Source: an uncultured Acetatifactor sp. (GTDB taxonomy: Bacteria > Bacillota > Clostridia > Lachnospirales > Lachnospiraceae). From it: a DNA stretch of 25,424 nucleotides. The notes under the pieces were generated by a model. It worked only from the letters and a program-made list of their open reading frames with translations. It was not told the DNA's origin and searched no databases. The DNA lies in contig CAJUNZ010000038.1 in NCBI GenBank assembly GCA_910587755.1, positions 1-25,424 on the forward strand, in the 5' to 3' direction. A program made the translations under genes and the position numbers. How positions within the stretch are numbered: position 1 is the stretch's first letter; each line of letters begins with the position of its first letter. Shown here in pieces: positions 14,771 through 21,838 of this stretch.

Positions 14771-14828
14771 CCACCTGGGAGAACACTCCTTCAGATGACC
14801 AGGGAACCCTGACCATCTGAGAGAACAC
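14765..14828. repeat. 22-bp imperfect direct repeat with internal hairpin between lspA-like gene and truA
   Basis: CCCTGACCACCTGGGAGAAC at 14765 recurs as CCCTGACCATCTGAGAGAAC at 14807 (20 of 22 bases identical, 42-bp period). Between and into the second copy TCAGATG-AC-CAGGG (14791-14804) faces CCCTG-AC-CATCTGA (14807-14820), a 12-bp hairpin with one internal mismatch and a 2-nt turn. It is placed like a bidirectional terminator for the convergent genes but lacks a T-run on either side. Confidence 0.55.
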
Positions 14829-14857
14829 CGCTCTCCCACGCCAGGAATCCCCTCCTG

Positions 14858-15595
14858 TCAGTTATAGTCCACACGCAGAAGACAGAGTCCCTGCGCAGGC
14901 GCAGTTGGCGCTGCCTTCTGCCTTTCCGGTTTCTCCAGCACCTCTTCCACCTGCCGGACTGTCATCCTGCCATATCCCGCCTCCAGAAGGGTTCCCACCA
15001 TAATCCGCACCATATTCTGCAGAAAACCCGTCCCATGGAAATCAAAATATAGATATTCGCCCTCCTGGCTGATCTCAATCTGATCCACCTGCCGCACCGT
15101 AGACTTTTTCATCCTGGGATTTGTACAGAAATTCCGAAAATCATGTTCCCCCTTCAGCACTTCCGCTGCCTGCCGCATCAGCTCCAGGTCGGGCATCTCC
15201 TCCAGAGGAGTATAGTACTTCCTGTCAAAAACCGGCTTAACCCTTCCCCAAAAGCAGGTATACCGGTAAGTCTTTCCCGTCGCATTATACCTGGCATGGA
15301 ACCTGGGGGAGGCCTCCTGCACCCCGCACACGGCAATGTCCTCCGGCAGATATCTGTTCATATAGTCCTGAATTTCCTCACAGGTATAATCCGTCTCCAT
15401 CCACCCATTTGCCGTCATGCCCCTGGCATGAACACCCCCGTCGGTGCGCCCTGCCCCGATGACCTCCACTTTCTGACCGCACATTACCTCCAGGACACTT
15501 TCCAGCTTCCCCTGTATGGTATTCTGTCCCGGCTGCCGCTGCCATCCATAATAACGGCTGCCATCGTACTCAATCAAAAACCTGTAATTTTTCAT
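14858..15595 (-). CDS. truA: tRNA pseudouridine(38-40) synthase TruA
   Basis: 245 residues, full length for the family. It converts uridines 38-40 in the anticodon arm of tRNAs to pseudouridine. The catalytic Asp52 is in GAGRTDGGVHARG; other signatures are IEYDGSRYYGWQRQPG at the N-terminus, PRFHARYNATGKTYRY, HDFRNFCTNPRMKKSTVR and FDFHGTGFLQNMVRIMVGTLLEAG. Start ATG at 15595 is preceded by GGGAAGAG. It lies 47 bp after the Xre-FlhA-like regulator gene on the same strand and likely forms an operon with it. Confidence 0.96.
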   Translation of the reverse strand: MKNYRFLIEYDGSRYYGWQRQPGQNTIQGKLESVLEVMCGQKVEVIGAGRTDGGVHARGMTANGWMETDYTCEEIQDYMNRYLPEDIAVCGVQEASPRFHARYNATGKTYRYTCFWGRVKPVFDRKYYTPLEEMPDLELMRQAAEVLKGEHDFRNFCTNPRMKKSTVRQVDQIEISQEGEYLYFDFHGTGFLQNMVRIMVGTLLEAGYGRMTVRQVEEVLEKPERQKAAPTAPAQGLCLLRVDYN

Positions 15596-15642
15596 CTCTT
15601 CCCATAAGCCTTCCCCCAGTCCCTTTTAAAACCTAAATTCCC

Positions 15643-16515
15643 CTATTTCCGTTTCTGCATCACTGTCTGAAAATTGTCCTCCCGCAGAATGATTTCCAGG
15701 GCCTGCCGGGCAAGCTCCTCCGCCCCTGTATCCGGGGTACGCCCCAGTCCCAGATCCACCGCCTCGATAATCATGGGCAGATACCTCATGGAGCCGCCCT
15801 TGTCCAGGACATTCTTCGTCACCTGCGTCAGCAGACTGTAGGGTATCCGCTCCGGCACCACCCCTTCGATCAGGGCCGGGTATTTGATTCTCAGGTGATC
15901 CACCAGCACTTTGGTGATATCCGGACAGAGAATCTCACGGTATTTTTCCCTGATCACCTTCTCCAGCATTTGGAACATATGCCCCATGGTATCCCCGTCC
16001 ACAGACTCCAGCTTCTCATCATAGATCACATTCTGCCATGCCAGGATCATAAATTCTTTTCCATCCAGTGTTATGTCATCCCGGAACCGCACAACGGGCA
16101 GCCACATTCCGTCCAGGGCAAGGTTTTCCCGCAGCTCCCTCGTCCGCTTTGCATAGGACTGGTCCTTCATAAAAGCAGCTACTATCTCCTGACCAAAGCA
16201 CATTTCCAGCGGTTCCAGCGCCATCCGCAGATTCTTCCCCAGGTCGGCCTGCATCTCGGGTACCTCTCCCATGCCTGCCTGCATCTCCTTGGGAGCCCCC
16301 ACCCCCAGCAGCCAGTCCGTGCTGACCTCCAGAAGCTGCGCCATATCCGCCAGCATGGAGATGTCGGGAAAGCTCTGGCCCCTCTCCCACTTGCTCACCG
16401 CCTGGGGCGTAATCCCCAGACGCCTGGCCAGCTCCTCCTGTGTCATGTTCTTGTTCTGTCTGCAGTTTGACAGCCTGGCCCCAATCTGCATCCACTGATT
16501 TTCTTTTTCCGTCAT
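15643..16515 (-). CDS. Xre-type HTH regulator fused to an FlhA/FHIPEP C-terminal-like domain
   Basis: 290 residues. The N-terminus (about 8-72) is a clear Xre/HTH_3 DNA-binding domain: LSNCRQNKNMTQEELARRLG ITPQAVSKWERGQSFPD. A short linker (75-105) follows. The rest resembles the cytoplasmic C-terminal domain of FlhA: VVRFRDDITLDGKEFMILAW matches FlhA VRIRDN-x-L-x3-EY, and KVLVDHLRIKYPALIEGVVP, LDKGGSMRYLPMIIEAVD and EELARQALEI match the LLDxLxExYPALVxExVP, SIRDLPTIxEAL and VRQAL segments. No transmembrane part is present, so it cannot be an export gate. The domain presumably serves as a protein-binding sensor module. No flagellar or secretion genes are in the window. It has its own promoter (16632-16660) and precedes truA by 47 bp. 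Confidence 0.8.
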   Translation of the reverse strand: MTEKENQWMQIGARLSNCRQNKNMTQEELARRLGITPQAVSKWERGQSFPDISMLADMAQLLEVSTDWLLGVGAPKEMQAGMGEVPEMQADLGKNLRMALEPLEMCFGQEIVAAFMKDQSYAKRTRELRENLALDGMWLPVVRFRDDITLDGKEFMILAWQNVIYDEKLESVDGDTMGHMFQMLEKVIREKYREILCPDITKVLVDHLRIKYPALIEGVVPERIPYSLLTQVTKNVLDKGGSMRYLPMIIEAVDLGLGRTPDTGAEELARQALEIILREDNFQTVMQKRK

Positions 16516-16631
16516 TTTTTTCTCCTTTCCCTGCTCTCCTTTTTTGCCTCCGCCGGCCGCACAGCCTGCCCTGGCAGAATTTCCTCAGGCGGCAGCCCGA
16601 TGATTCAGGCTTCTGTGCTGCCTGTGTTTAC

Positions 16632-16660
16632 AGTATAACAGAGAAAAAAATTACCGTAAA
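16632..16660 (-). promoter_or_regulatory. Promoter of the Xre-FlhA-like gene
   Basis: On the minus strand TTTACG (16660-16655), a 17-bp T-rich spacer and TATACT (16637-16632), 117 bp before the start codon. The -10 runs into CTGT-AAAC-ACAG (16624-16635 region), a small inverted repeat that could bind the Xre regulator itself. The promoter is only about 20 bp beyond the GH31 stop codon. Confidence 0.55.
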
Positions 16661-16682
16661 GCAACCTTCTGTTTCCTCCAGG

Positions 16683-18959
16683 CTAAACCGTTATCTCCGT
16701 CTCCACCCCAAGGCATCTGGCCAGAATCTTCTTATAGGGCCTGTCATATCCCCCATGCACCACCTGGGCGTTCACACTGCCGTCCTCATGAACCGTAAAG
16801 CGATACTGATGGTAGTGTCCCTCCCTGTAGGCAAAGTCTTCCCCATTGTCCAGGAAATGGTCCCAGCTGCCCTCCCCGGGGTACACATCCAAAAGCAGAG
16901 TGTCCAAAGAGACCTCCTCCACATAGGACCGGGGCTCCATGGCCGGGATGGCGCTGCCCGCCTTCACATATATGGGACAAGTGTCCAGAGGGGCCTCCCG
17001 CAGGAACCACACAGGCCCTATGAGTTTTTCCCCTGTCCAGTAGTCATACCAGGTTCCCTGGGGCAGGTACACCATTCTCCGCCTCATCCCCTGATTCACC
17101 ACAGGGGCCGCCAGAATCTGGCTGCCCAGAAGAAACTCGTCGTTGCACTCCCAGGCCTCCGGATCCCCCTCATAGTGGTACACCAGGGGCCGCAGAATGG
17201 GCGCTCCTGTGGACTCTCCCTGGAAAAACAGATCATAGATATAGGGAATCCAGTGATAGCGCAGCTTTACATATTTCCGGTAAATGTCAAGCACCTCCCC
17301 GCCGAACTGCCAGGGTTCCTGCCTTCTGGTGCCCAGAGCGGAGTGGTTTCGGAACAGAGGACAGAAACACCCAACCTGAACCCAGCGGGCCAGAAGCTCC
17401 GGCGTGGTGTCCGCCCCAAAGCCTCCCACATCCGTCCCCACAAAAGGCATGCCGGAGAGCCCCAGGTTGCACAGCTGAGGAATGGCCATCTGAAGATGGG
17501 CCCACAGGCTGTTATTATCCCCTGTCCAGGCGGTAGTATACTTCTGACTGCCTGCGTAGCAGGCCCTGGTGATCACAAAAGGCCTGCGCCCGTCCAGACG
17601 CTTCAGGCCCTCATAGGCCGCCTTTGCCATCAGATGTCCGTACACATTGTGCATCTCCCTGTGGTCAGTTTCCCTGTCCCCGTCTGTGAACACCACATCA
17701 TCCGGCAGAGGACCGTTAAAACTGGCAGGCTCGTTCATGTCATTCCAGATCCCCCGGACCCCCATGTCCAGAAGGAAAGACTGCTTCTCCCCCCACCACT
17801 GCCGCACTGTTGGGCTGCCGAAATCAGGAAATGCCGCGTCGCCGGGCCATACCGCGTTGATATAGACCTCCCCCTGGGGTGTCCGGACAAAGAATCCCTC
17901 CCTGACTCCTTCGTCATAGACCTCATACCCCTGCTCCTTCTTCACGCCCGGGTCATTGATGGTGACTGCCTTGAAGCCCATACCCCCAAGCTTTTTCAGG
18001 AAAGCCGCCGGATCCCCCTGGTAACGGCCCTGGTTCCAGGTGAAAACCTTAAAATCCTGCATATAGTCAATGTCAAAGTGGATCACATCGCAGGGGATAT
18101 CGTTCTCCCGCAGGCCAAGCGCCACCTCCTCCACATCCTCCTGGGTGGTGTAGCCCCAGCGGGACTGGTGATATCCCAGAGTCCACTTCTGAGGAAGGGG
18201 ACAGGTTCCCGTGAGGTAAGTATACCCCTCCAGCACTTCCCGGATGGAATCTCCACCGATATAGTAGTAGTCCAGGCTGCCTCCGTCTGCGCCGAACCAG
18301 TAATAGGCCTCCGACTCCTGCCCCATATTAAAATAGCTTTTAAAGGTATTGTCCATAAAAATACCGTACACATGCTCCCTGGTGCGGGTGATGAAAAAGG
18401 GAATACTCTTATAGAGAGTCTTAAAGCAGTCCACATGGGGGCTGGGATCATCCGTGTTCCACATCTCATAGTCATAATGCCTCTTGTCCAGGAATCCCGT
18501 CTTCTCCCCCAGGCCGTAGAAATGCTCCGACCCCTCCATCTTCTTCACCACCTCAAAGGCGCACTCATGCAGCCCCTCCAGGGGAGAATGGCCCTCGCTC
18601 TCCAGAAGCCTTACAAACTCCTGGCTGACCCTGCGCAGAGGAACTCTCTCCCCTCTGTAGTCTGCACAGGTCTCCCTGCCGTCCCTGTCAAAAAAGTCCG
18701 CATAGAACCCGTCGCTCACCCGCAGGGACACTTCCCCCGTGCGGATCCACAGCCCATCCTCCTTTTTTTCCACATCCAGGGATACAGGAAGACTTCTGCT
18801 GCCCTCCAGGGCCTTGGAAGCTGTCCGCTGGGCCTCCATTCCCCTGTACACGTTGATAATCCGGGGAGTCACGGCCTCAATCCGGACCTCCTTCCCCTCA
18901 AAATCCAACACAACTGTCTGTCCGTCCACCTGGTAATCTGTCAAGTTTCCAAGTCTCAT
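16683..18959 (-). CDS. GH31 family alpha-glucosidase
   Basis: 758 residues, no signal peptide, so it acts on imported oligosaccharides in the cytoplasm. It hydrolyses terminal alpha-linked glucose from malto- or isomalto-oligosaccharides. Domains: N-terminal beta-sandwich (about 1-240), a (beta/alpha)8 barrel (about 255-590) and C-terminal beta domains. The nucleophile is Asp407 in GIWNDMNEPASF and the acid/base is Asp481 in TAWTGDNNSLW; HFDIDYMQDF, FVGTDVGGFG and FCPLFRNHSALGTRRQEPW are further GH31 signatures. The start ATG at 18959 is 21 bp after the HAD stop codon, so the two are co-transcribed. The linkage preference (alpha-1,4, alpha-1,6 or alpha-xyloside) cannot be fixed from sequence alone, but the neighbouring glycogen/starch enzymes favour alpha-glucan use. 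Confidence 0.93.
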   Translation of the reverse strand: MRLGNLTDYQVDGQTVVLDFEGKEVRIEAVTPRIINVYRGMEAQRTASKALEGSRSLPVSLDVEKKEDGLWIRTGEVSLRVSDGFYADFFDRDGRETCADYRGERVPLRRVSQEFVRLLESEGHSPLEGLHECAFEVVKKMEGSEHFYGLGEKTGFLDKRHYDYEMWNTDDPSPHVDCFKTLYKSIPFFITRTREHVYGIFMDNTFKSYFNMGQESEAYYWFGADGGSLDYYYIGGDSIREVLEGYTYLTGTCPLPQKWTLGYHQSRWGYTTQEDVEEVALGLRENDIPCDVIHFDIDYMQDFKVFTWNQGRYQGDPAAFLKKLGGMGFKAVTINDPGVKKEQGYEVYDEGVREGFFVRTPQGEVYINAVWPGDAAFPDFGSPTVRQWWGEKQSFLLDMGVRGIWNDMNEPASFNGPLPDDVVFTDGDRETDHREMHNVYGHLMAKAAYEGLKRLDGRRPFVITRACYAGSQKYTTAWTGDNNSLWAHLQMAIPQLCNLGLSGMPFVGTDVGGFGADTTPELLARWVQVGCFCPLFRNHSALGTRRQEPWQFGGEVLDIYRKYVKLRYHWIPYIYDLFFQGESTGAPILRPLVYHYEGDPEAWECNDEFLLGSQILAAPVVNQGMRRRMVYLPQGTWYDYWTGEKLIGPVWFLREAPLDTCPIYVKAGSAIPAMEPRSYVEEVSLDTLLLDVYPGEGSWDHFLDNGEDFAYREGHYHQYRFTVHEDGSVNAQVVHGGYDRPYKKILARCLGVETEITV

Positions 18960-18980
18960 TTCCTACTCCTGTTATCTATT

Positions 18981-19703
18981 CTATATGCTCTGCCCCAGCA
19001 CCAGGCTTTGGATCTTCCTGAAATCACCGTCCATAACCCGGTAGGTAGGTTCCACTTTTCCATAGTCCCGGGGAGAGATATCCGTGTGAATATACAGAGA
19101 ATCCATTCCCACATGGCGGGCCCCTGCAATATCCGCCTCCTCGTCATTCCCTATCATAATGCACTCTGAGGCCTTCAGGCCATACTTTTCAAGCAGCCTT
19201 TCAAAAAACAGCGGGGACGGTTTCTTGCAGCCCTGTTCCGAGGAGATAAAAATGCCGTCAAAATATGTTTCAAGCCCCAGCATGGCAATCTCCGGCCTGG
19301 TAAAGTCCCTCTGGGCATTGGAGAGCAGATAGATCCCCCTGCCGCGTCTTTTGAGCTCTTTGAGAAAATCCTCCACCCCCTCATAGGCCCGCAGGAATTC
19401 TCTGGACAGCGCCCGGAAAGTCACCGCTGTCATTCTGGCCTGGCAGGCCTCACAGCAGACTCCCTTCTCCCTGTAAAGTCCGGCAAACACTTCCGTCAGA
19501 TCCGGCTCCGGATCCCTCCCCCCGATCCTGGCGGCTTCCTGCCGTTCCAGCGCCCGGAAAGCGGCCTTCAGCTCTCCGGGACTGTAGGCCGCCCCCAGGG
19601 CCGAGTAAATTTCACTCATCTTGCCCCAGAGACACGGATCCTCCTCGTCCGTCCGGATGTCCGCAAGTGTACCGTAAAAGTCGAAAATATAATTTTTATA
19701 CAT
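18981..19703 (-). CDS. HAD-superfamily hydrolase with a DxYGT motif I
   Basis: 240 residues; start ATG at 19703 (MYKNYIFDFYGTLADI) follows GGGAGGAAGAG, so a longer frame to 19820 is not used. Motif I is DFYGTL: nucleophile Asp8 is present, but the +2 Asp used as acid/base by HAD phosphatases is Tyr10, as in the DAYGTL of L-2-haloacid dehalogenases. Motif II is LLSNAQ, motif III the Lys in GCKKPSPLFF, motif IV GNDEEADI. The helical cap lies at about 17-100 (C1 type). It is upstream of and translationally close to the GH31 gene; a sugar-phosphate link is suggested by context only. Confidence 0.85.
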   Translation of the reverse strand: MYKNYIFDFYGTLADIRTDEEDPCLWGKMSEIYSALGAAYSPGELKAAFRALERQEAARIGGRDPEPDLTEVFAGLYREKGVCCEACQARMTAVTFRALSREFLRAYEGVEDFLKELKRRGRGIYLLSNAQRDFTRPEIAMLGLETYFDGIFISSEQGCKKPSPLFFERLLEKYGLKASECIMIGNDEEADIAGARHVGMDSLYIHTDISPRDYGKVEPTYRVMDGDFRKIQSLVLGQSI

Positions 19704-19784
19704 AGCTCTTCCTCCCGAACAGGGCCCCGCTCCTCTGGGATGCCCCAATCCGCCTTTTGACAGTCCAGTCCCTGCAAAAAGGGG

Positions 19785-19865
19785 TAAAACAAAACCGGCC
19801 CCTGATTCACCCGGCACCATCCTAGGAAATCCCTTTGAATGGCGCCGGGCAAAGGCAGGACCGGT
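19785..19865 (-). terminator. Nested intrinsic terminator after the debranching enzyme gene
   Basis: On the minus strand an inner stem CCCGGCGCCAT/ATGGTGCCGGG (19849-19839 with 19820-19810, one mismatch) sits inside an outer stem ACCGGTCCTG/CAGGGGCCGGT (19865-19856 with 19804-19794), followed by TTTTGTTTTA. It begins 25 nt after the stop of the debranching enzyme and separates the pulA-malQ-debranching unit from the HAD-GH31 unit. Confidence 0.75.
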
Positions 19866-19890
19866 CTGTCAGAGACAGTGTGCCGAATAC

Positions 19891-21837
19891 CTACACCTCT
19901 GTCCTCAGTGCGTCATAAACCCGCAGAATCTCTCCCACGCTCCATGCCTGGGCAAAACATCCCTTGGAAGAAACGGGATTTGCGCCGTCGTAAACCTCCG
20001 GAAGCTGGCCGATACAGCCCTCCCGCAGGGCGGCGCTGATATATTCAAGCTGTCTGGCCACACAGGTCCTGGCCTCCGGGGAGTACCCATTTACCTTCAG
20101 GTATGCCAGGTAATATCCCCCCAGGGGGAACATCCAGACCGTCCCCTGGTGATAGGCCAGATCCCTCTGAAGCTGAGGCCCCCCATATGAAGGATGAAAC
20201 TCCTCGTCAGCCGGATCCAGAGTTCTCAGTCCGTAGGGGGTGTACAGCTTCCGGAACACCACCTCCACCACCTGTCTCTCCTTCTCAGGGGAAAGCACGG
20301 AGAAGGGCAGGGCCACCGCCCAGATCTGATTACAGCGGATCTGCAGGTCCGCTTTGTTTCCTGACACCAGATCCTTCAGACAGCCCGCCTCCTCATTCCA
20401 GAACTTGCGCCCGAAACTCTCTCTGGCCTGCTGCGCCATCCATGCGTAGTCCCTCTCATCCTCCAGGTGGAATTTTTTGAACTCATCCATAATGCACAGG
20501 GCGTTGTACCAGTATGCGTTGACCTCCACCGGTTTTCCGTGCCTGGGCGTGGGCAGAATATCCCCCACCCTCACGTCCATCCAAGTCACCTGGTCATAGT
20601 CCTGGCCCGCCATGATCAGTCCGTCCTCATCCATTTTAATGCCGAAGTCCGTCCCCTTCACATACCAGTCGATAATCTCCGCCATGGTCTGGTAAGCGCT
20701 CTTTACCAGCACCGCGTCCTGGGTTCTCTCATAATACTCATACACGGCAATGATAAACAGCAGGGCGGCATCCACGGTGTTATACCTGGGCGCTTCCTTT
20801 CCCTCAGGGAACAGATTGGGCATGAGGCCCTTTCTGCAGTAAGTCATAAAAGTCTGCAGAATGCTCTCCGCCGTGCTGTACTGCCTGGTGGACAGACAGC
20901 AGCCCACCATGGCGATCATGGTATCCCGGCCCCAGTCCTCAAAGAAAGGAAAACCTGCAAGAATGGTCTGCTTGGCGGTGGAAGAACGGTAGGAGATAAA
21001 CTGATATGCGCTGGCCGCCAGCTGTGCGGCTGTCTCCTCCTGGAACCCCGCCTGCTCCTTCAGCAGCTTTCTGTGCTGTCTCACATCACACAGGATCTCC
21101 TCCATGGAAGGCAGCTCAGCGGAAACCCCGTAAACCATCTCCAGCGCTGCCTCCTCCCCGGCAGGCACCTTCAGAGAGACGGAATGATTCACCGCGGTAG
21201 CCCCAGTCTCACGCCTTCCGTCACATTCATCATAGGCATAGTAAAGGTTATCATAGTATGTCAAGGGCAGCTCCCGGAATTCTCCGTTGGTCTGGAAGTG
21301 CAGATTCTTGCCGTTGGAGCTGATCATCCCGTCCTCCACCACAAATTTCTGCTCTTCGGACAGAAGGGCGCCCTTGGGCACAAACTGCAGATGGGGCTTC
21401 ACCTCCAGCTCCACATCCCTTCCGGAACAGTTCCTGATCTGGTAAGAGATCCCCACCGTATTGGTCCCCTGCATCAGGCCTATGGTGCGCACCACCTCCA
21501 CACCCCTGACCAGATAGCTCCACTGGGGATAATCCTCATAGAAAAATCCAGCCTGATAGAGGTATCCCTCCTCCCTGTCCTTGGGATCCGTGAAATCCTG
21601 GCTGGAGATATGGATCCTGCTCTCCCCCAGACACAGTACCTCCTCCAGTCTGTGGATCATGTTGTAGCGGTGGTTGGGAGAATGCAGACAGGCCATCAGC
21701 ACCCCATGGTCGTTCCTGGCGCAGGAACCTGTCATGGTGAGGGAGGAAAAACCTCCCAGACCATTGGTCATCAGGAAACAGTTCTCCTGTCCACGCTCAA
21801 ATGTCTTCCAATCTTGTTTCCCATATATAAATTTCAT
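19891..21837 (-). CDS. Glycogen debranching enzyme (amylo-alpha-1,6-glucosidase type)
   Basis: 648 residues; start ATG at 21837 (MKFIYGKQDWKTFERGQ) with GGAGGAAG upstream; an Arg-rich extension to 22038 is antisense-like overlap with malQ and is rejected. The N-terminal domain carries NCFLMTNGLGGFSSLTMTGSCARNDHGVL, typical of archaeal/bacterial GDE. The C-terminal (alpha/alpha)6 domain carries FFEDWGRDTMIAMVGC, DYDQVTWMDVRVGDILPTPRHGKPVEVNAYWYNAL and DLAYHQGTVWMFPLGGYYLAYL. These mark the amylo-alpha-1,6-glucosidase family that hydrolyses alpha-1,6 branch stubs of glycogen. It starts 1 nt after the malQ stop (TAGTATG), so expression is tightly coupled. It acts in the cytoplasm. Confidence 0.92.
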   Translation of the reverse strand: MKFIYGKQDWKTFERGQENCFLMTNGLGGFSSLTMTGSCARNDHGVLMACLHSPNHRYNMIHRLEEVLCLGESRIHISSQDFTDPKDREEGYLYQAGFFYEDYPQWSYLVRGVEVVRTIGLMQGTNTVGISYQIRNCSGRDVELEVKPHLQFVPKGALLSEEQKFVVEDGMISSNGKNLHFQTNGEFRELPLTYYDNLYYAYDECDGRRETGATAVNHSVSLKVPAGEEAALEMVYGVSAELPSMEEILCDVRQHRKLLKEQAGFQEETAAQLAASAYQFISYRSSTAKQTILAGFPFFEDWGRDTMIAMVGCCLSTRQYSTAESILQTFMTYCRKGLMPNLFPEGKEAPRYNTVDAALLFIIAVYEYYERTQDAVLVKSAYQTMAEIIDWYVKGTDFGIKMDEDGLIMAGQDYDQVTWMDVRVGDILPTPRHGKPVEVNAYWYNALCIMDEFKKFHLEDERDYAWMAQQARESFGRKFWNEEAGCLKDLVSGNKADLQIRCNQIWAVALPFSVLSPEKERQVVEVVFRKLYTPYGLRTLDPADEEFHPSYGGPQLQRDLAYHQGTVWMFPLGGYYLAYLKVNGYSPEARTCVARQLEYISAALREGCIGQLPEVYDGANPVSSKGCFAQAWSVGEILRVYDALRTEV

Positions 21838-21838
21838 A

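Noticed and set aside
16440..19169. Long plus-strand reading frame (about 900 codons) opposite the GH31 and Xre genes
   Set aside because: It lies antisense to genes with clear catalytic motifs, spans several of them, has low-complexity Pro/His/Leu composition and no ribosome binding site; it is a by-product of GC-rich codon bias.
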